In this document: piece after piece, positions 16,818-25,796 of the stretch
How the letters are laid out: every line of letters starts with the position of its first letter
Numbering within the stretch: position 1 is the stretch's first letter
Assembly (NCBI GenBank): GCA_045639905.1
Contig: JAZUDZ010000001.1
Coordinates: forward strand, 1 to 38,037
Reading direction: 5' to 3'
Length of the DNA stretch: 38,037 nucleotides
Source of the DNA: RGIG426 sp045639905
GTDB lineage: Bacteria; Bacillota; Clostridia; Oscillospirales; Acutalibacteraceae
Position numbers and translations under genes: made by a program
The notes under the pieces: model-generated
Database searches by the model: none
The model's input: only the letters and a program-made list of their open reading frames with translations
What the model was told of the DNA's origin: nothing

Positions 16818-19800
16818 TTAGTTTTGGAGGGTCAGCCAGGTGTCCACGTGATGGATGGCAATACCCCAGCCGGCCGTAAGGTCGGTGCGGGCCTTTAAGG
16901 TGTTAAAGACCGATTCCACAACGCCGACCATGGCGATTTTTCCGTCTTCCGCAAAGGAAAGCTGCGGACCGTCGGCGGTATAGTTGGTTTCAAAACCGCA
17001 GACGACACGGCAATTGTGATCTTTTGTGAGACCAAGCTCTGTGTTGCTGACCGTGAGAACGCCGTTGGCGGTGTCACGATAGGACATAAGAACCAATGTA
17101 TCGGAGGTGTCGGCCAAGAGCTCCAGAAGGCTGACGGTTTGACCGTTAGCGGTTACGCGAACGTTGTTGTCATCCAGCCAGAACGGAATATCCCATTCAA
17201 TGATGGTGCCGTATTCATGAGCAGCCTTGGTGGCACGAACGACCAGGTTTGCATAGTTCTGCCAGGATTTGCCGGCAGTATAGGGTTCCACGTCCAAATG
17301 AATTCCGTAGAATTTCTGGCTACCTTTTGCTTGATTCTGATAAGCCTTAAAATGGCTGAACATACTGTCAAAGCCGGTATTTCCGTTGTCGACCCAAGAG
17401 GTGTCGCCGCTGAGCCAGGCAACGCGAATGCCGCGAGAGCCGCATTCTTCAATGAAAGCACCAATCTGATCATAGGACTGGTTGCCGATGGAGACGTAAA
17501 TTTCCGTTACGTGGTTGAGCTGCAAATCATCCAGAATCGGGTTATACACATTGGCGCTGGTGATTTTGTTGGCGTTCCACCACCACATACCGAGAGAACC
17601 GTTTTTCGCATCCGTTTGAATGTTCAAATACGGCGTGTTTGTTTTCGTGGTGGGCATCGGTTTGGTTTCACCCGGCTGTGTCGGGGTGGTCGGTTTGGAC
17701 GAGGTTGTGGTCTTGGAGGAAGTCGGGGCGGAAGATCCGCCGGCGACCAGCTTAAAGGTACGAATCGTGGCACCGGTACCGACAATACCCAAACGGCCGT
17801 TTTCGCCGAACAGGGAAGCGTCAATCGGCATTTGGCCGGAATATGTGCCCAGCATCAGCATGGGGGTTCCGTCCTCTGCCGGAGTGGTAATCACATCTTC
17901 GTTTTCGGCAATAGCAGCTGCCAGGGAGTTGGTCCATTCTTTGGCACAAAGGTGACCGTCACCGTTTAAGGTGAAATCATAAACGAGGGTCAGGTCTTTT
18001 CCTTTGGCATTGATGAAATCCGGAAGGGCTTCGTTAAAGTAGAGAACCCAAACGTTCCAGCCGTTTGCCTGAGAAATGGAGAATCCGCTGCCGTTGTCAT
18101 AAATCTCGGTGCCGGCTTCGTCGTCGGCAGTGCCGTTGGTGATACGGTCAATGAGGACCAGTTCGTCACCGGAAACTTCAGCCGGGGTTTTGGATGTGGT
18201 CGGGTCTGACGGGTCATCCGGAATATCGTCAAAGGAAGAGATGATGTGGGCAATATATTTGCGAATCATCAAAACGTCTTTCATATCAATGTTGCCGTCA
18301 CTGTTGACATCGGAATTGGCTGCCACGATGTCGGCATCCATTTGAGCGATGTATTTGCGAAGCATCAGGACGTCTTTCATGTCAATGCTGTCGTCGCCGG
18401 TGACATCACCCTTAAACACGTCTTCCGGATTGGAAGTCTGGGAGGTGACATCGCTTTCGGGGGCGACCAGGGCAAACTCGCGGATGGTGATGCCGCTGCC
18501 GACAATGCCGATACGACCGTTTTCACCGAAAGCGGATTTGTCGAGTGTCAAAGTACCGGTATAGGTACCGCCGAGAATGACGGAAACACCGCCTTCACCG
18601 GTACCGGCCTTGGAACCGGCAATGTCTTTGGAGATGGCACCATCCCAGCCGTTCAGCGTGAGCTGCACTTCGGAGCCGGACGGAACCGTGAAATCATATT
18701 TTAAGGTAATGGGCTCGGTGCTGCCGGCAATGAGTTCCATGGCAGCATCGGTGTAATACGAGACCCAGGCTTTCCAGCCACCGGACTGGGAAAGGGTCAC
18801 GCCGCCTTTGGGGTCGGCGTCATAGGATTCGGTTTCGGTTGCACCATCCACAACGGTTTTAATCAGGGCAACCTCTTCACCGGACGGAGTCGGCTCTGTC
18901 GGTTGTTCGGATGGCTGGGGCTCGGTGGATTCCTGAGAGGTTTGAGACACTTCAGAACCGTCGACGGTTCCGCTGACCAAACGGAATTCACGAATGGTGG
19001 CTCCGGTGCCCACAATACCTAAACGGCCGTTTTTTCCGACCATATCTTTGGTGACCGGAATGAAGCCTTGATAGCTTCCGGCTTTGAGCATCGGTGTACC
19101 GTCTTCGGCACGGGATGTGGAGGCACCGGCAACGGCAGCAATGGAGGCAGCAACGGAACTGTTCCATTCGTTGATGCACAGATGCCCGTCACCGTTTACG
19201 GTCAAATCATAAACAAGATAGAGGTCTTCGCCTTCGGCGGCTTCAAAAGAGGCCACTTCCTCGGCATAGTTCAAAACCCAAACGTTCCAGCCGGAAGCCT
19301 GCGAAATGGAGAATCCGCTGCCGGAATCGGTGATTTCCGTTGGGTCATCTTCATTGGTCCCGTTTGTGATAGTATCGATTATATCAACCGAACTGCTTTC
19401 GGAAAGAGTGCCATAATTGACCGGATCCGGTGTGCTGGGACCGACGATGCTTTCGGTCGGGTCCTCTTCCACATTCGGAATGTCCGGAGTTTCGGTAGAG
19501 CAAACCAGCAATAATGTGCGAATGGTAATACCGGTACCGAGAATACCGACACGACCGTTTTTGCCGATGAGGGATTTGTCAAGTTTGAAAGCACCTTTGT
19601 AAGTGCCTCCCAAAATGAGCTTGACACCGCCCTCGCCGGTGCCGGCCTGAGCGCCCGCAATATCGCCGGAAATGGAATTCTTCCATTCATTCAGATCAAA
19701 CTGAATCTGAGAACCTTCCGGAACCGTCATGTCAAAAACAAGATACAAATCTTCTCCGGCTTCCGGAGTCAGTTCCATAGCCTCGTCGGTATAGTACGCG

Positions 19801-20000
19801 ACCCAAGGTTTCCACCCGTTATTTTGGGTGATTTTTACGCCACCGTTTGCATCCGCATCATGCAGTTCGGTTTCGGTGGCACCGTCTGCAAGGGTTTTGA
19901 AAAGGGGAGCGCTGCGCTGTGTGGTTTCTGCCAGGGAAAAGACCGAGACAAGGCCCACGATCAGTGTCGCGCACAGTAAAATACTGAGTACCTTTTTCAT
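16818..20000 (-). CDS. Secreted four-module dockerin protein with TIM-barrel-like C-terminal domain
   Basis: A 1060-residue exported protein with signal peptide 1-24. Four related modules of about 135 residues follow in the order A (35-168), B (208-343), A' (380-513), B' (616-753). Each has NGW-x-x-WV, a DLTV/DFTV strand and GKNGR-x-GI-x-G-T/S-G-x-T-I-R. The pattern suggests carbohydrate-binding beta-sandwiches duplicated as an A-B pair. A type I dockerin (528-590: DVTGDDSIDMKDVL, DVNSDGNIDMKDVL) lies between A' and B', not at an end. A Thr/Ser/Pro linker leads to residues 790-1060 (MWWWNANKI, YVSIGN, GIHLDVEPY, WDIPFW, LMSYRD), which resemble glycosidase-like TIM barrels; D903 and E905 in DVEP are catalytic candidates. 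The exact family and substrate are unknown. RBS GAGGAGG precedes the ATG. It is monocistronic, with its own promoter and terminator. Confidence 0.85.
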   Translation of the reverse strand: MKKVLSILLCATLIVGLVSVFSLAETTQRSAPLFKTLADGATETELHDADANGGVKITQNNGWKPWVAYYTDEAMELTPEAGEDLYLVFDMTVPEGSQIQFDLNEWKNSISGDIAGAQAGTGEGGVKLILGGTYKGAFKLDKSLIGKNGRVGILGTGITIRTLLLVCSTETPDIPNVEEDPTESIVGPSTPDPVNYGTLSESSSVDIIDTITNGTNEDDPTEITDSGSGFSISQASGWNVWVLNYAEEVASFEAAEGEDLYLVYDLTVNGDGHLCINEWNSSVAASIAAVAGASTSRAEDGTPMLKAGSYQGFIPVTKDMVGKNGRLGIVGTGATIREFRLVSGTVDGSEVSQTSQESTEPQPSEQPTEPTPSGEEVALIKTVVDGATETESYDADPKGGVTLSQSGGWKAWVSYYTDAAMELIAGSTEPITLKYDFTVPSGSEVQLTLNGWDGAISKDIAGSKAGTGEGGVSVILGGTYTGTLTLDKSAFGENGRIGIVGSGITIREFALVAPESDVTSQTSNPEDVFKGDVTGDDSIDMKDVLMLRKYIAQMDADIVAANSDVNSDGNIDMKDVLMIRKYIAHIISSFDDIPDDPSDPTTSKTPAEVSGDELVLIDRITNGTADDEAGTEIYDNGSGFSISQANGWNVWVLYFNEALPDFINAKGKDLTLVYDFTLNGDGHLCAKEWTNSLAAAIAENEDVITTPAEDGTPMLMLGTYSGQMPIDASLFGENGRLGIVGTGATIRTFKLVAGGSSAPTSSKTTTSSKPTTPTQPGETKPMPTTKTNTPYLNIQTDAKNGSLGMWWWNANKITSANVYNPILDDLQLNHVTEIYVSIGNQSYDQIGAFIEECGSRGIRVAWLSGDTSWVDNGNTGFDSMFSHFKAYQNQAKGSQKFYGIHLDVEPYTAGKSWQNYANLVVRATKAAHEYGTIIEWDIPFWLDDNNVRVTANGQTVSLLELLADTSDTLVLMSYRDTANGVLTVSNTELGLTKDHNCRVVCGFETNYTADGPQLSFAEDGKIAMVGVVESVFNTLKARTDLTAGWGIAIHHVDTWLTLQN

Positions 20001-20022
20001 TTTTTGTCCTCCTCAATAAAAT

Positions 20023-20082
20023 GATACCCGTGTACGGGAAAAACAGATAGTTCGTTTCATTCGATATTCGGACGATACCCGT
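20023..20082. repeat. Two direct copies of GATACCCGT in the leader of the 1060-aa dockerin gene
   Basis: Identical 9-mers at 20023-20031 and 20074-20082, each continuing to a GTAC, 51 bases apart. Both lie between the predicted promoter and start codon of the gene at 20000. They could be operator half-sites or leader RNA elements, or chance. Confidence 0.35.
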
Positions 20083-20101
20083 ACAATTTTTTTGAAACTA
20101 C

Positions 20102-20129
20102 AGTATAACATAGAAGCAAAAAAATGCAA
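20102..20129 (-). promoter_or_regulatory. Probable promoter of the 1060-aa dockerin gene
   Basis: On the - strand TTGCAT (20124-20129) and TATACT (20102-20107) are 16 bp apart, leaving a leader of about 95 bases. The rest of the divergent gap (20130-20251) shows nothing I can name. Confidence 0.5.
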
Positions 20130-20251
20130 GATTGTTGGCCGAAAATACAACGAAGTTTTTTGTCGCTGAATGTGCACTTTTTAAAAAAAGGAAGGAAAGA
20201 AAACGGAAAAGCCGGGCGGCAGAATATCGGATATAATAGTTTGGAATTTAC

Positions 20252-20281
20252 TTGAAAAATAAACTATATGTGTGCTAAAAT
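20252..20281 (+). promoter_or_regulatory. Probable promoter of the sensor/PP2C gene
   Basis: TTGAAA (20252-20257) and TAAAAT (20276-20281) with an 18-bp spacer, about 37 bases before ATG 20318. Confidence 0.5.
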
Positions 20282-20317
20282 TAAAAAAATATAAATAAAA
20301 AAGGAGCGAATGCATAA

Positions 20318-23143
20318 ATGACGGAATCGTATATCAGACTCGGAATCGCTACGCTGTTTCCGGTTTTTCTCGTCATGGTTTTCTATCTCCTCGACAATAA
20401 AACGAAATTCGGTAAACTGCCCTACTGGGTGAAGCAGGTCATTTACGGCATTTGCTTCGGAGGACTGGCAATTGTCGGTACCGAGTGGGGCATTCCGCTG
20501 GCACAGGGTGCCATGGCGAACTGTCGCGACGGCGCCGTTATGACCGCCGGATTTTTGCTTGGCGGGCCGGCCGGTATCATTGCCGGTATTATCGGTGGCG
20601 CAGAGCGATGGATTGCCGTCGCCTGGGGCATTGGTTCCTTTACCCGTGTAGCCTGTACGTTTTCCACCATACTTGCCGGTTTTTATTCCGCGGCTCTTCG
20701 TAAGTTTATCTGTGAAAACCGTCGCCCGAACTGGATGTTGGCTTTGACCTCCGGTGTCGTTATGGAGGTTTTCCATTTGACGATGGTTTTCATTACCAAC
20801 ATCGCCACGCCTGTCAAGGCGATGGATGTGGTTATGAACTGCAGTGCACCGATGATTGTTTCAAACGGTGCAGCCGTTATGCTCAGTGCTATGGGAGTTA
20901 TGCTGCTGGCCAAAGAGCCCCTGTTCCCGAAACGGACCATGATTCCGATTTCCAGCTCCATTCAAAAGCGAATGCTGGTCTCCATTTCTCTGGCTTTTGT
21001 GCTGACATCGTTTTTCGTATTTGTTCTGCAGCATGAACTGGCGGTGGCGCAGGCAGACAAGCTTTTGACACAGACGCTCAGCGATGTGAAGGCGGACGTG
21101 GATCAGTCCTCGGATATGAACCTTCTGGACGTGACGCGCCGTATCGCTCAGAATATTTCCGAAAAAGGACTTGAGAATGCGGATCTTCGGGAAATGGCAA
21201 AAGAATTTGAAGTCGACGAAATCAATTTCGTGGACAAAGATGGCGTGATTGTAAAGAGCACGCTGAAAAAGAGTGTGGGCTTCCATATGGACAGTACGGA
21301 CCAGTCGGTCTATTTCATGGATCTTCTGGACGACAAGGAAGAACTGGTGCAGTCTCTAAGCATTGTCGGCCGTTCCGGACACGTGAGAAGAAAATATGCC
21401 GGCGTTCGCTTTGAAGACGGCTTTATACAAGTCAGTTCCGACCCGTCCCGGTTCCAGAAAAACATTTCCGAAACCATTACCCTGCTGACAGCCAACAAGC
21501 ATATCGGTGAAACCGGGTATTTGGTGATTTTGGACAGCAATCAGGAGATTGTGAGTTCGCCGGAAGCCATTTCGACGGAAACACTGCAAAAAGATTTGGC
21601 CCACATGACGCTCGGCAAAAAGAATGTGACGAGTCAGGCAACCATCGGAGGGGTGGAGTGCTTTACCCGGAACATTTACGAGGAAGGATATGTCATATTG
21701 GGCGTGTATCCCCGGGAGGAAGCCTATCAAATCCGAAACACCGCTATTTTCGTCAACACCTATGTGGAAATTCTGGTTTTCGGTATGTTGTTCGCCTTGA
21801 TTTACCTACTGATTAAACGCATCGTGGTTGTCAAGATCGAGAATGTCAACGAGTCCCTCGGAAAAATCACCGCCGGGGATTTGGACGAGAAGGTGGATGT
21901 CCGTTCCAACGAAGAGTTCTCCCTGCTTTCCGATGACATTAACCAAACGGTTGATGCACTGAAGCATTATATCGATGAAGCCAACAAGCGTATTGACAAG
22001 GAACTGCAGTTGGCCAAGGATATTCAGACGTCGGCTTTGCCGAGCACGTTCCCCAAACGAAAGGATTTCGACCTATACGCGCAGATGCACCCCGCCAAGG
22101 AAGTCGGCGGAGACTTCTACGATTTCTATTTAACGTCCAGAAATACCCTGCATTTCCTGATTGCCGACACATCCGGCAAGGGAATTCCGGCCGCCATGTT
22201 TATGATGCGTGCCAAAACGGAACTGAAATCCTTGACAGAGGAAGATGCTCCTTTGTCGGAAGTTTTCACCAGAGGCAACAGTGCTCTTTGTGAGGGAAAT
22301 GATGCCGGTATGTTCGTCACGGCCTGGCAGGCCAGTGTGGATTTGAGCGACGGTCTTTTGACCTTTGCCAATGCCGGACACAATCCGCCCCTTATCCGTC
22401 ACAATGGCGGCAAGTTTGATTATTTGCGTGCCCGTCCCGGCTTTATTCTGGCCGGTATGGAAGGGGTTCAGTACAAGACGGAGCAGATGACGCTGGTTCC
22501 GGGCGACATCGTGTTTTTGTATACGGACGGTGTGACTGAAGCCACCAACAAGGACAACGAGTTGTACGGTGAAAAACGGCTTCAGACTATCATCAATTCC
22601 TGTGAGTTCGAGTCGGTGAAGGATCTTTGCGAGCGCGTTATGGAAGACGTGAATCTCTTTGTGGGAGAAGCTCCGCAATTCGACGATATCACCATGGTGG
22701 CGTTCCGTTATGACGGTCAGCCCGAAATCCCGATGATTCATTTCGACCATGCGAGCACACTGGATGTCCGTGTGGTTACGGCCCTTGCCGAAAAGGAACT
22801 GAGCCGGATCGGATGTCAAAAGGATTTGATTACACGGTTCAACATTGCCATTGATGAAGTGTTCAGCAACATTGTTCAGTGCTCGTATAAAGAGCAGGAA
22901 CCGGGACCGATAACGGTTCAGATTATGGAAAAATCCAATCCTCGCAGGGTGTGCGTCCGTTTTGAAGACGAAGGCATTCCGCGCAACCCGTTGATTAAAG
23001 GTGCGGGTGTTGAGTGGAATTTGGATGAAAATGAGATGGATGCGCTCGGGTTCTATGTCGTCAAAGAAATGATGGATGACATAAAATACAAGTATGAGAA
23101 CGGAAAGAATATTTTAACCATTGTCAAGAACATTTCAGATTGA
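20318..23143 (+). CDS. Membrane sensor with HAMP, PP2C/SpoIIE phosphatase and HATPase (RsbU-RsbW-like fusion)
   Basis: A 941-residue regulator that joins sensing and partner-switch chemistry in one chain. Residues 10-195 hold about five to six membrane helices resembling the LytS-type 5TM region (GGPAGIIAGIIGGAERW). A further helix (219-238), an extracellular Cache-like sensor (about 240-475) and another helix (478-500) lead to a HAMP domain (500-555). Residues 565-800 are a SpoIIE/PP2C phosphatase with metal-binding acidic motifs EVGGDFYDF, ADTSGKGIPAAMFM, YTDGVTEA and FDDITM. Residues 805-940 are an RsbW-like histidine-kinase-type ATPase (FNIAIDEVFSNIV, RFEDEGIP, ALGFYVVKEMMD). The likely target is an anti-sigma-factor antagonist (STAS) protein, not encoded here. 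AAGGAG lies 11 bases before ATG 20318, and a three-codon ATG-CAT-AAA-TGA overlaps the start. The dockerin gene follows after 14 bases and is probably cotranscribed. Confidence 0.92.
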   Translation: MTESYIRLGIATLFPVFLVMVFYLLDNKTKFGKLPYWVKQVIYGICFGGLAIVGTEWGIPLAQGAMANCRDGAVMTAGFLLGGPAGIIAGIIGGAERWIAVAWGIGSFTRVACTFSTILAGFYSAALRKFICENRRPNWMLALTSGVVMEVFHLTMVFITNIATPVKAMDVVMNCSAPMIVSNGAAVMLSAMGVMLLAKEPLFPKRTMIPISSSIQKRMLVSISLAFVLTSFFVFVLQHELAVAQADKLLTQTLSDVKADVDQSSDMNLLDVTRRIAQNISEKGLENADLREMAKEFEVDEINFVDKDGVIVKSTLKKSVGFHMDSTDQSVYFMDLLDDKEELVQSLSIVGRSGHVRRKYAGVRFEDGFIQVSSDPSRFQKNISETITLLTANKHIGETGYLVILDSNQEIVSSPEAISTETLQKDLAHMTLGKKNVTSQATIGGVECFTRNIYEEGYVILGVYPREEAYQIRNTAIFVNTYVEILVFGMLFALIYLLIKRIVVVKIENVNESLGKITAGDLDEKVDVRSNEEFSLLSDDINQTVDALKHYIDEANKRIDKELQLAKDIQTSALPSTFPKRKDFDLYAQMHPAKEVGGDFYDFYLTSRNTLHFLIADTSGKGIPAAMFMMRAKTELKSLTEEDAPLSEVFTRGNSALCEGNDAGMFVTAWQASVDLSDGLLTFANAGHNPPLIRHNGGKFDYLRARPGFILAGMEGVQYKTEQMTLVPGDIVFLYTDGVTEATNKDNELYGEKRLQTIINSCEFESVKDLCERVMEDVNLFVGEAPQFDDITMVAFRYDGQPEIPMIHFDHASTLDVRVVTALAEKELSRIGCQKDLITRFNIAIDEVFSNIVQCSYKEQEPGPITVQIMEKSNPRRVCVRFEDEGIPRNPLIKGAGVEWNLDENEMDALGFYVVKEMMDDIKYKYENGKNILTIVKNISD

Positions 23144-23157
23144 GAAGGGAATTTGTT

Positions 23158-24528
23158 ATGAAAAAGTTTTTAACCATTTTTGCGGCATTTTCACTGATTT
23201 TAGGTGTGCTTGCACTTCCGGTTTCAGCGCTGGATGTGGCGCCGAAGTTTACAGAGCACTTTTTCCCTGAAGGGAAAGCGGGCGCTCCGACGGATGTGTA
23301 CTACAAAATTCATAGAACCGACGCCGGACAAGTTGAGGCAGTTTCCATGTGGTTGACGCAGGCCCATGATGTGGAAGCCATGTTCACGGAAATTAATGAA
23401 ATCAACGACAACGACAAAGTCGTCGAGCTCTACGGTGGATATCTGGAACAGTACCGACTGCAAATAGACTGCAAGGTGGATGATGGCGATTGGCACTATA
23501 TGTCTGAATGGGATAAGGGTGAATATCCGCAGGAGAATCAGCCCTACGATTTGGCGCTTCGTCAAACAGCTCCGGTTAATGACAGTGCGAAAATCTACAA
23601 TGTTGGCAGTTATCTTATTGACCCTTGGTATGCACAAACGGAGGAAGATGCCGGTTATTTGGCGCCGCTGATTCTCCGGGAAGAAGAGGAAGAGCGGCTG
23701 TATTTGGATTTGGAGAATCATTCGCTCACTCTCCGTGCCCGCTATTTTTTGGTTGTTAAGAACAACGATTTGAGCGACGAGAGTCTGGAGGCAAACGACG
23801 GTTCTTATAACAGTTTCATTTTGTCAGACTGGTCGGAGGAAATCACTATCGGAAAGAATGGTACGCAGAAGCAACTTGAAAAACCGGAAATGATTGAAGC
23901 GCCAACCATTAAGGATTTGACGTTCCTGGATGTATCCTATGGTGACGAAGGTGACAGTGTTGTAGGCCTTTGGAAAGTTTGGGTGGATTTCCCGCAGCAA
24001 AACGGGGAGGCCGAGAAGTATTATACGATTGAGGAAGATGGTTTTGAACCACTGAATACCGTTATTGAATATCGAGTGCAAAGTGACGGCGTATGGGGTG
24101 ACTGGAATTATTCCTACTGGGGCAACTCCACTTGGCTGAACAGCGGATGGAAAGAATTTGCTACCGATGGATCGGATGAGAATGACATCATTGAATTTCG
24201 CGTGAAGGTAGAAAACAACATGGAAGAAGGCAAGGATAGTCCTTATTCCAATTCGCTTTTCTGCGGTGTGCCGGAGCAAGGCGATTCGATTCGCGGCGAT
24301 GCAAACGGGGACCATAAGATTGATATGAAAGATGTTTTGATGATTCGGAAAGTTTTGGCCGGTATGGTTGAGGGATTCCCGTCTCACGAATGTTTGGGAG
24401 AGGATCATACGATTGTTCGCGGCGACGTCAACAACGATGAAGCCATCGATATGAAGGATGTCCTGTATTTGCGTAAGTTCCTGGCCGGATTTGTGAACGA
24501 AATTGAGCCTTGTGTGTGCCAGCAATAA
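23158..24528 (+). CDS. Secreted protein of unknown function with C-terminal dockerin
   Basis: 456 residues from ATG 23158. An in-frame TTG at 23140 overlaps the previous stop, but GAGAAGGGA and the signal peptide (KKFLTIFAAFSLILGVLALP, ending SALD) fix the later ATG. Residues about 25-375 hold two acidic, Trp/Tyr-rich beta-type regions (DDGDWHYMSEW, GVWGDWNYSYWGNSTW), perhaps Fn3-like; I do not recognise a family. The C-terminus is a type I dockerin with loops DANGDHKIDMKDVL and DVNNDEAIDMKDVL. These are separated by a longer than usual inter-repeat segment containing PSHECLGED, and the protein ends in a Cys pair. It follows the phosphatase gene by 14 bases, so a signalling role or shared regulation with the sensor is possible. 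A terminator follows. Confidence 0.8.
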   Translation: MKKFLTIFAAFSLILGVLALPVSALDVAPKFTEHFFPEGKAGAPTDVYYKIHRTDAGQVEAVSMWLTQAHDVEAMFTEINEINDNDKVVELYGGYLEQYRLQIDCKVDDGDWHYMSEWDKGEYPQENQPYDLALRQTAPVNDSAKIYNVGSYLIDPWYAQTEEDAGYLAPLILREEEEERLYLDLENHSLTLRARYFLVVKNNDLSDESLEANDGSYNSFILSDWSEEITIGKNGTQKQLEKPEMIEAPTIKDLTFLDVSYGDEGDSVVGLWKVWVDFPQQNGEAEKYYTIEEDGFEPLNTVIEYRVQSDGVWGDWNYSYWGNSTWLNSGWKEFATDGSDENDIIEFRVKVENNMEEGKDSPYSNSLFCGVPEQGDSIRGDANGDHKIDMKDVLMIRKVLAGMVEGFPSHECLGEDHTIVRGDVNNDEAIDMKDVLYLRKFLAGFVNEIEPCVCQQ

Positions 24529-24540
24529 TCAAGAAAACGA

Positions 24541-24575
24541 AACTCGGCCCGGCGGTTTTGTCGGGTCGAGTTGAA
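24541..24575 (+). terminator. Rho-independent terminator
   Basis: AACTCGGCCCGG pairs with TCGGGTCGAGTT (two G-U pairs), followed by GAATTTTTG, 12 bases after the dockerin gene stop. Confidence 0.75.
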
Positions 24576-24614
24576 TTTTTGTTCGGAAAATTGTGTGCAT
24601 TTTTTTGCGGTTTG

Positions 24615-24623
24615 TGGTATGAT
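24615..24623 (+). promoter_or_regulatory. Extended -10 promoter of the acyltransferase gene
   Basis: TGG followed by TATGAT at 24618-24623, with no convincing -35 box, 25 bases before the start codon. Confidence 0.4.
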
Positions 24624-24648
24624 GCAAAAGTGAAGGAGGCGGAGAGGT

Positions 24649-25743
24649 ATGGAAAAACGAAAAACCGGATTTGACCTCGGCTGGGTTTCGGACTGTCGTA
24701 ACGAACTGTATGGGTTTGCAATCTTGTGGATTATGGTATTTCACGGATTTGACTGGAACCATTTTAATTATTCGTTCGGATGTGCCTGGCTGAATCCTCT
24801 TCGGGATTTTATCAATCTTGGAAACTGTGGCGTGGATTTGTTCCTGCTGCTTTCGGGAATTTCCCTGTATTTCAGTTTTGCCCGCAGTCAGGAAACGCTT
24901 GGCTTTTACAAAAAACGCTATTTGCGACTGTTTCCGGCCTTGTGGATTATTAACGGATTCTTTTGGTTTTATCTGTTTTGCAAGGAACTGATGGATACGG
25001 ATATCGTGCATGCCGGCGGGCATTTTATAGCCCGTATCACGCAGGCGTCGTTCTGGTTTGGAAATGACCGGCAGGCCTGGTATGTGGCAGCCATTGCGGT
25101 GTTCTATTTCATGTATCCGTTTCTCTATCATTTCCTGTTTGATGACGGAAAGAAGACCGGTCGCCGTTTGGCCGTTTTACTCGGCGCGGTGCTCCTCATC
25201 TTATTCGCCGTTCGCCTTTCCTATCCCGATATGTATAAACGGACGGAAATTGCCTGGACCAGACTCCCGATTTTTTGCATCGGATGTGCCATGGGCAAAC
25301 TCGTGTATGAGCGCCGCAAGGTTTCCTGGTGGTGGCTGGCCCTTCCGATTTTGATTGTTTTCGGTATTTTGTTCCTGTTTGGCGTGGACCTGTTCCAGTG
25401 GGAAGTGCTGGAATCTCCGGATGTTTTGAACCTGAAAAAGATGCTCAACAATTATGCGGTGTGGCGTTATGTTTTGGGAGCCTTTGGGTTCTCGGTCACG
25501 TTCCTTATGGGACTTTTGCTGCATTTCCTGTCCTGGAAACCGCTTCACGCATTCCTGAAATTCTTCGGAAACATTTCCCTGGAGCTGTACCTTGCGCATA
25601 CAACGGGCTGCCATGTGGCGCGCCTGATTTTACACAAAGGCGTTTTAACGATGGTCCAGTATTATTCCGTTGTCCTGATCAGCATTTTTATTGCCTTTAT
25701 CACCATGAAAATCGAAAATGCCATCTTGAAGAAAAAAGCTTAA
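24649..25743 (+). CDS. Acyltransferase-3 family membrane protein
   Basis: A 364-residue polytopic membrane protein of the acyltransferase 3 (OafA/WecH-type) family, which O-acetylates or otherwise acylates surface glycans or lipids. The N-terminal signature is visible: a conserved arginine followed by ELYGFAILWIMVFHGFDW, with the likely catalytic His36 and about ten hydrophobic helices after it. There is NCGVDLFLLLSGISLYFS in helix 2-3 and YKKRYLRLFPALW in the next loop, both typical. No SGNH domain is fused. RBS AAGGAGG precedes the ATG. The gene is convergent with the TPP-enzyme gene and shares its terminator. The acceptor is unknown; the neighbouring wall and surface genes suggest cell-envelope modification. 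Confidence 0.9.
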   Translation: MEKRKTGFDLGWVSDCRNELYGFAILWIMVFHGFDWNHFNYSFGCAWLNPLRDFINLGNCGVDLFLLLSGISLYFSFARSQETLGFYKKRYLRLFPALWIINGFFWFYLFCKELMDTDIVHAGGHFIARITQASFWFGNDRQAWYVAAIAVFYFMYPFLYHFLFDDGKKTGRRLAVLLGAVLLILFAVRLSYPDMYKRTEIAWTRLPIFCIGCAMGKLVYERRKVSWWWLALPILIVFGILFLFGVDLFQWEVLESPDVLNLKKMLNNYAVWRYVLGAFGFSVTFLMGLLLHFLSWKPLHAFLKFFGNISLELYLAHTTGCHVARLILHKGVLTMVQYYSVVLISIFIAFITMKIENAILKKKA

Positions 25744-25753
25744 GTTTTGATAA

Positions 25754-25793
25754 AAAAACCCCTTTCCGACGAATCTGTCGGAAAGGGGTTTTT
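25754..25793. terminator. Bidirectional rho-independent terminator
   Basis: A perfect 17-bp stem AAAAACCCCTTTCCGAC/GTCGGAAAGGGGTTTTT with loop GAATCT. It serves the acyltransferase (+) and the TPP-enzyme gene (-), which starts its stop codon three bases later. Confidence 0.92.
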
Positions 25794-25796
25794 GCA

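Noticed and set aside
20264..20776. 170-codon open frame opposite the sensor gene start
   Set aside because: Antisense to the membrane region of the sensor; composition is that of a shadow frame.
22130..22819. 229-codon open frame opposite the PP2C domain
   Set aside because: Antisense to conserved phosphatase motifs; nothing coding-like on its own strand.
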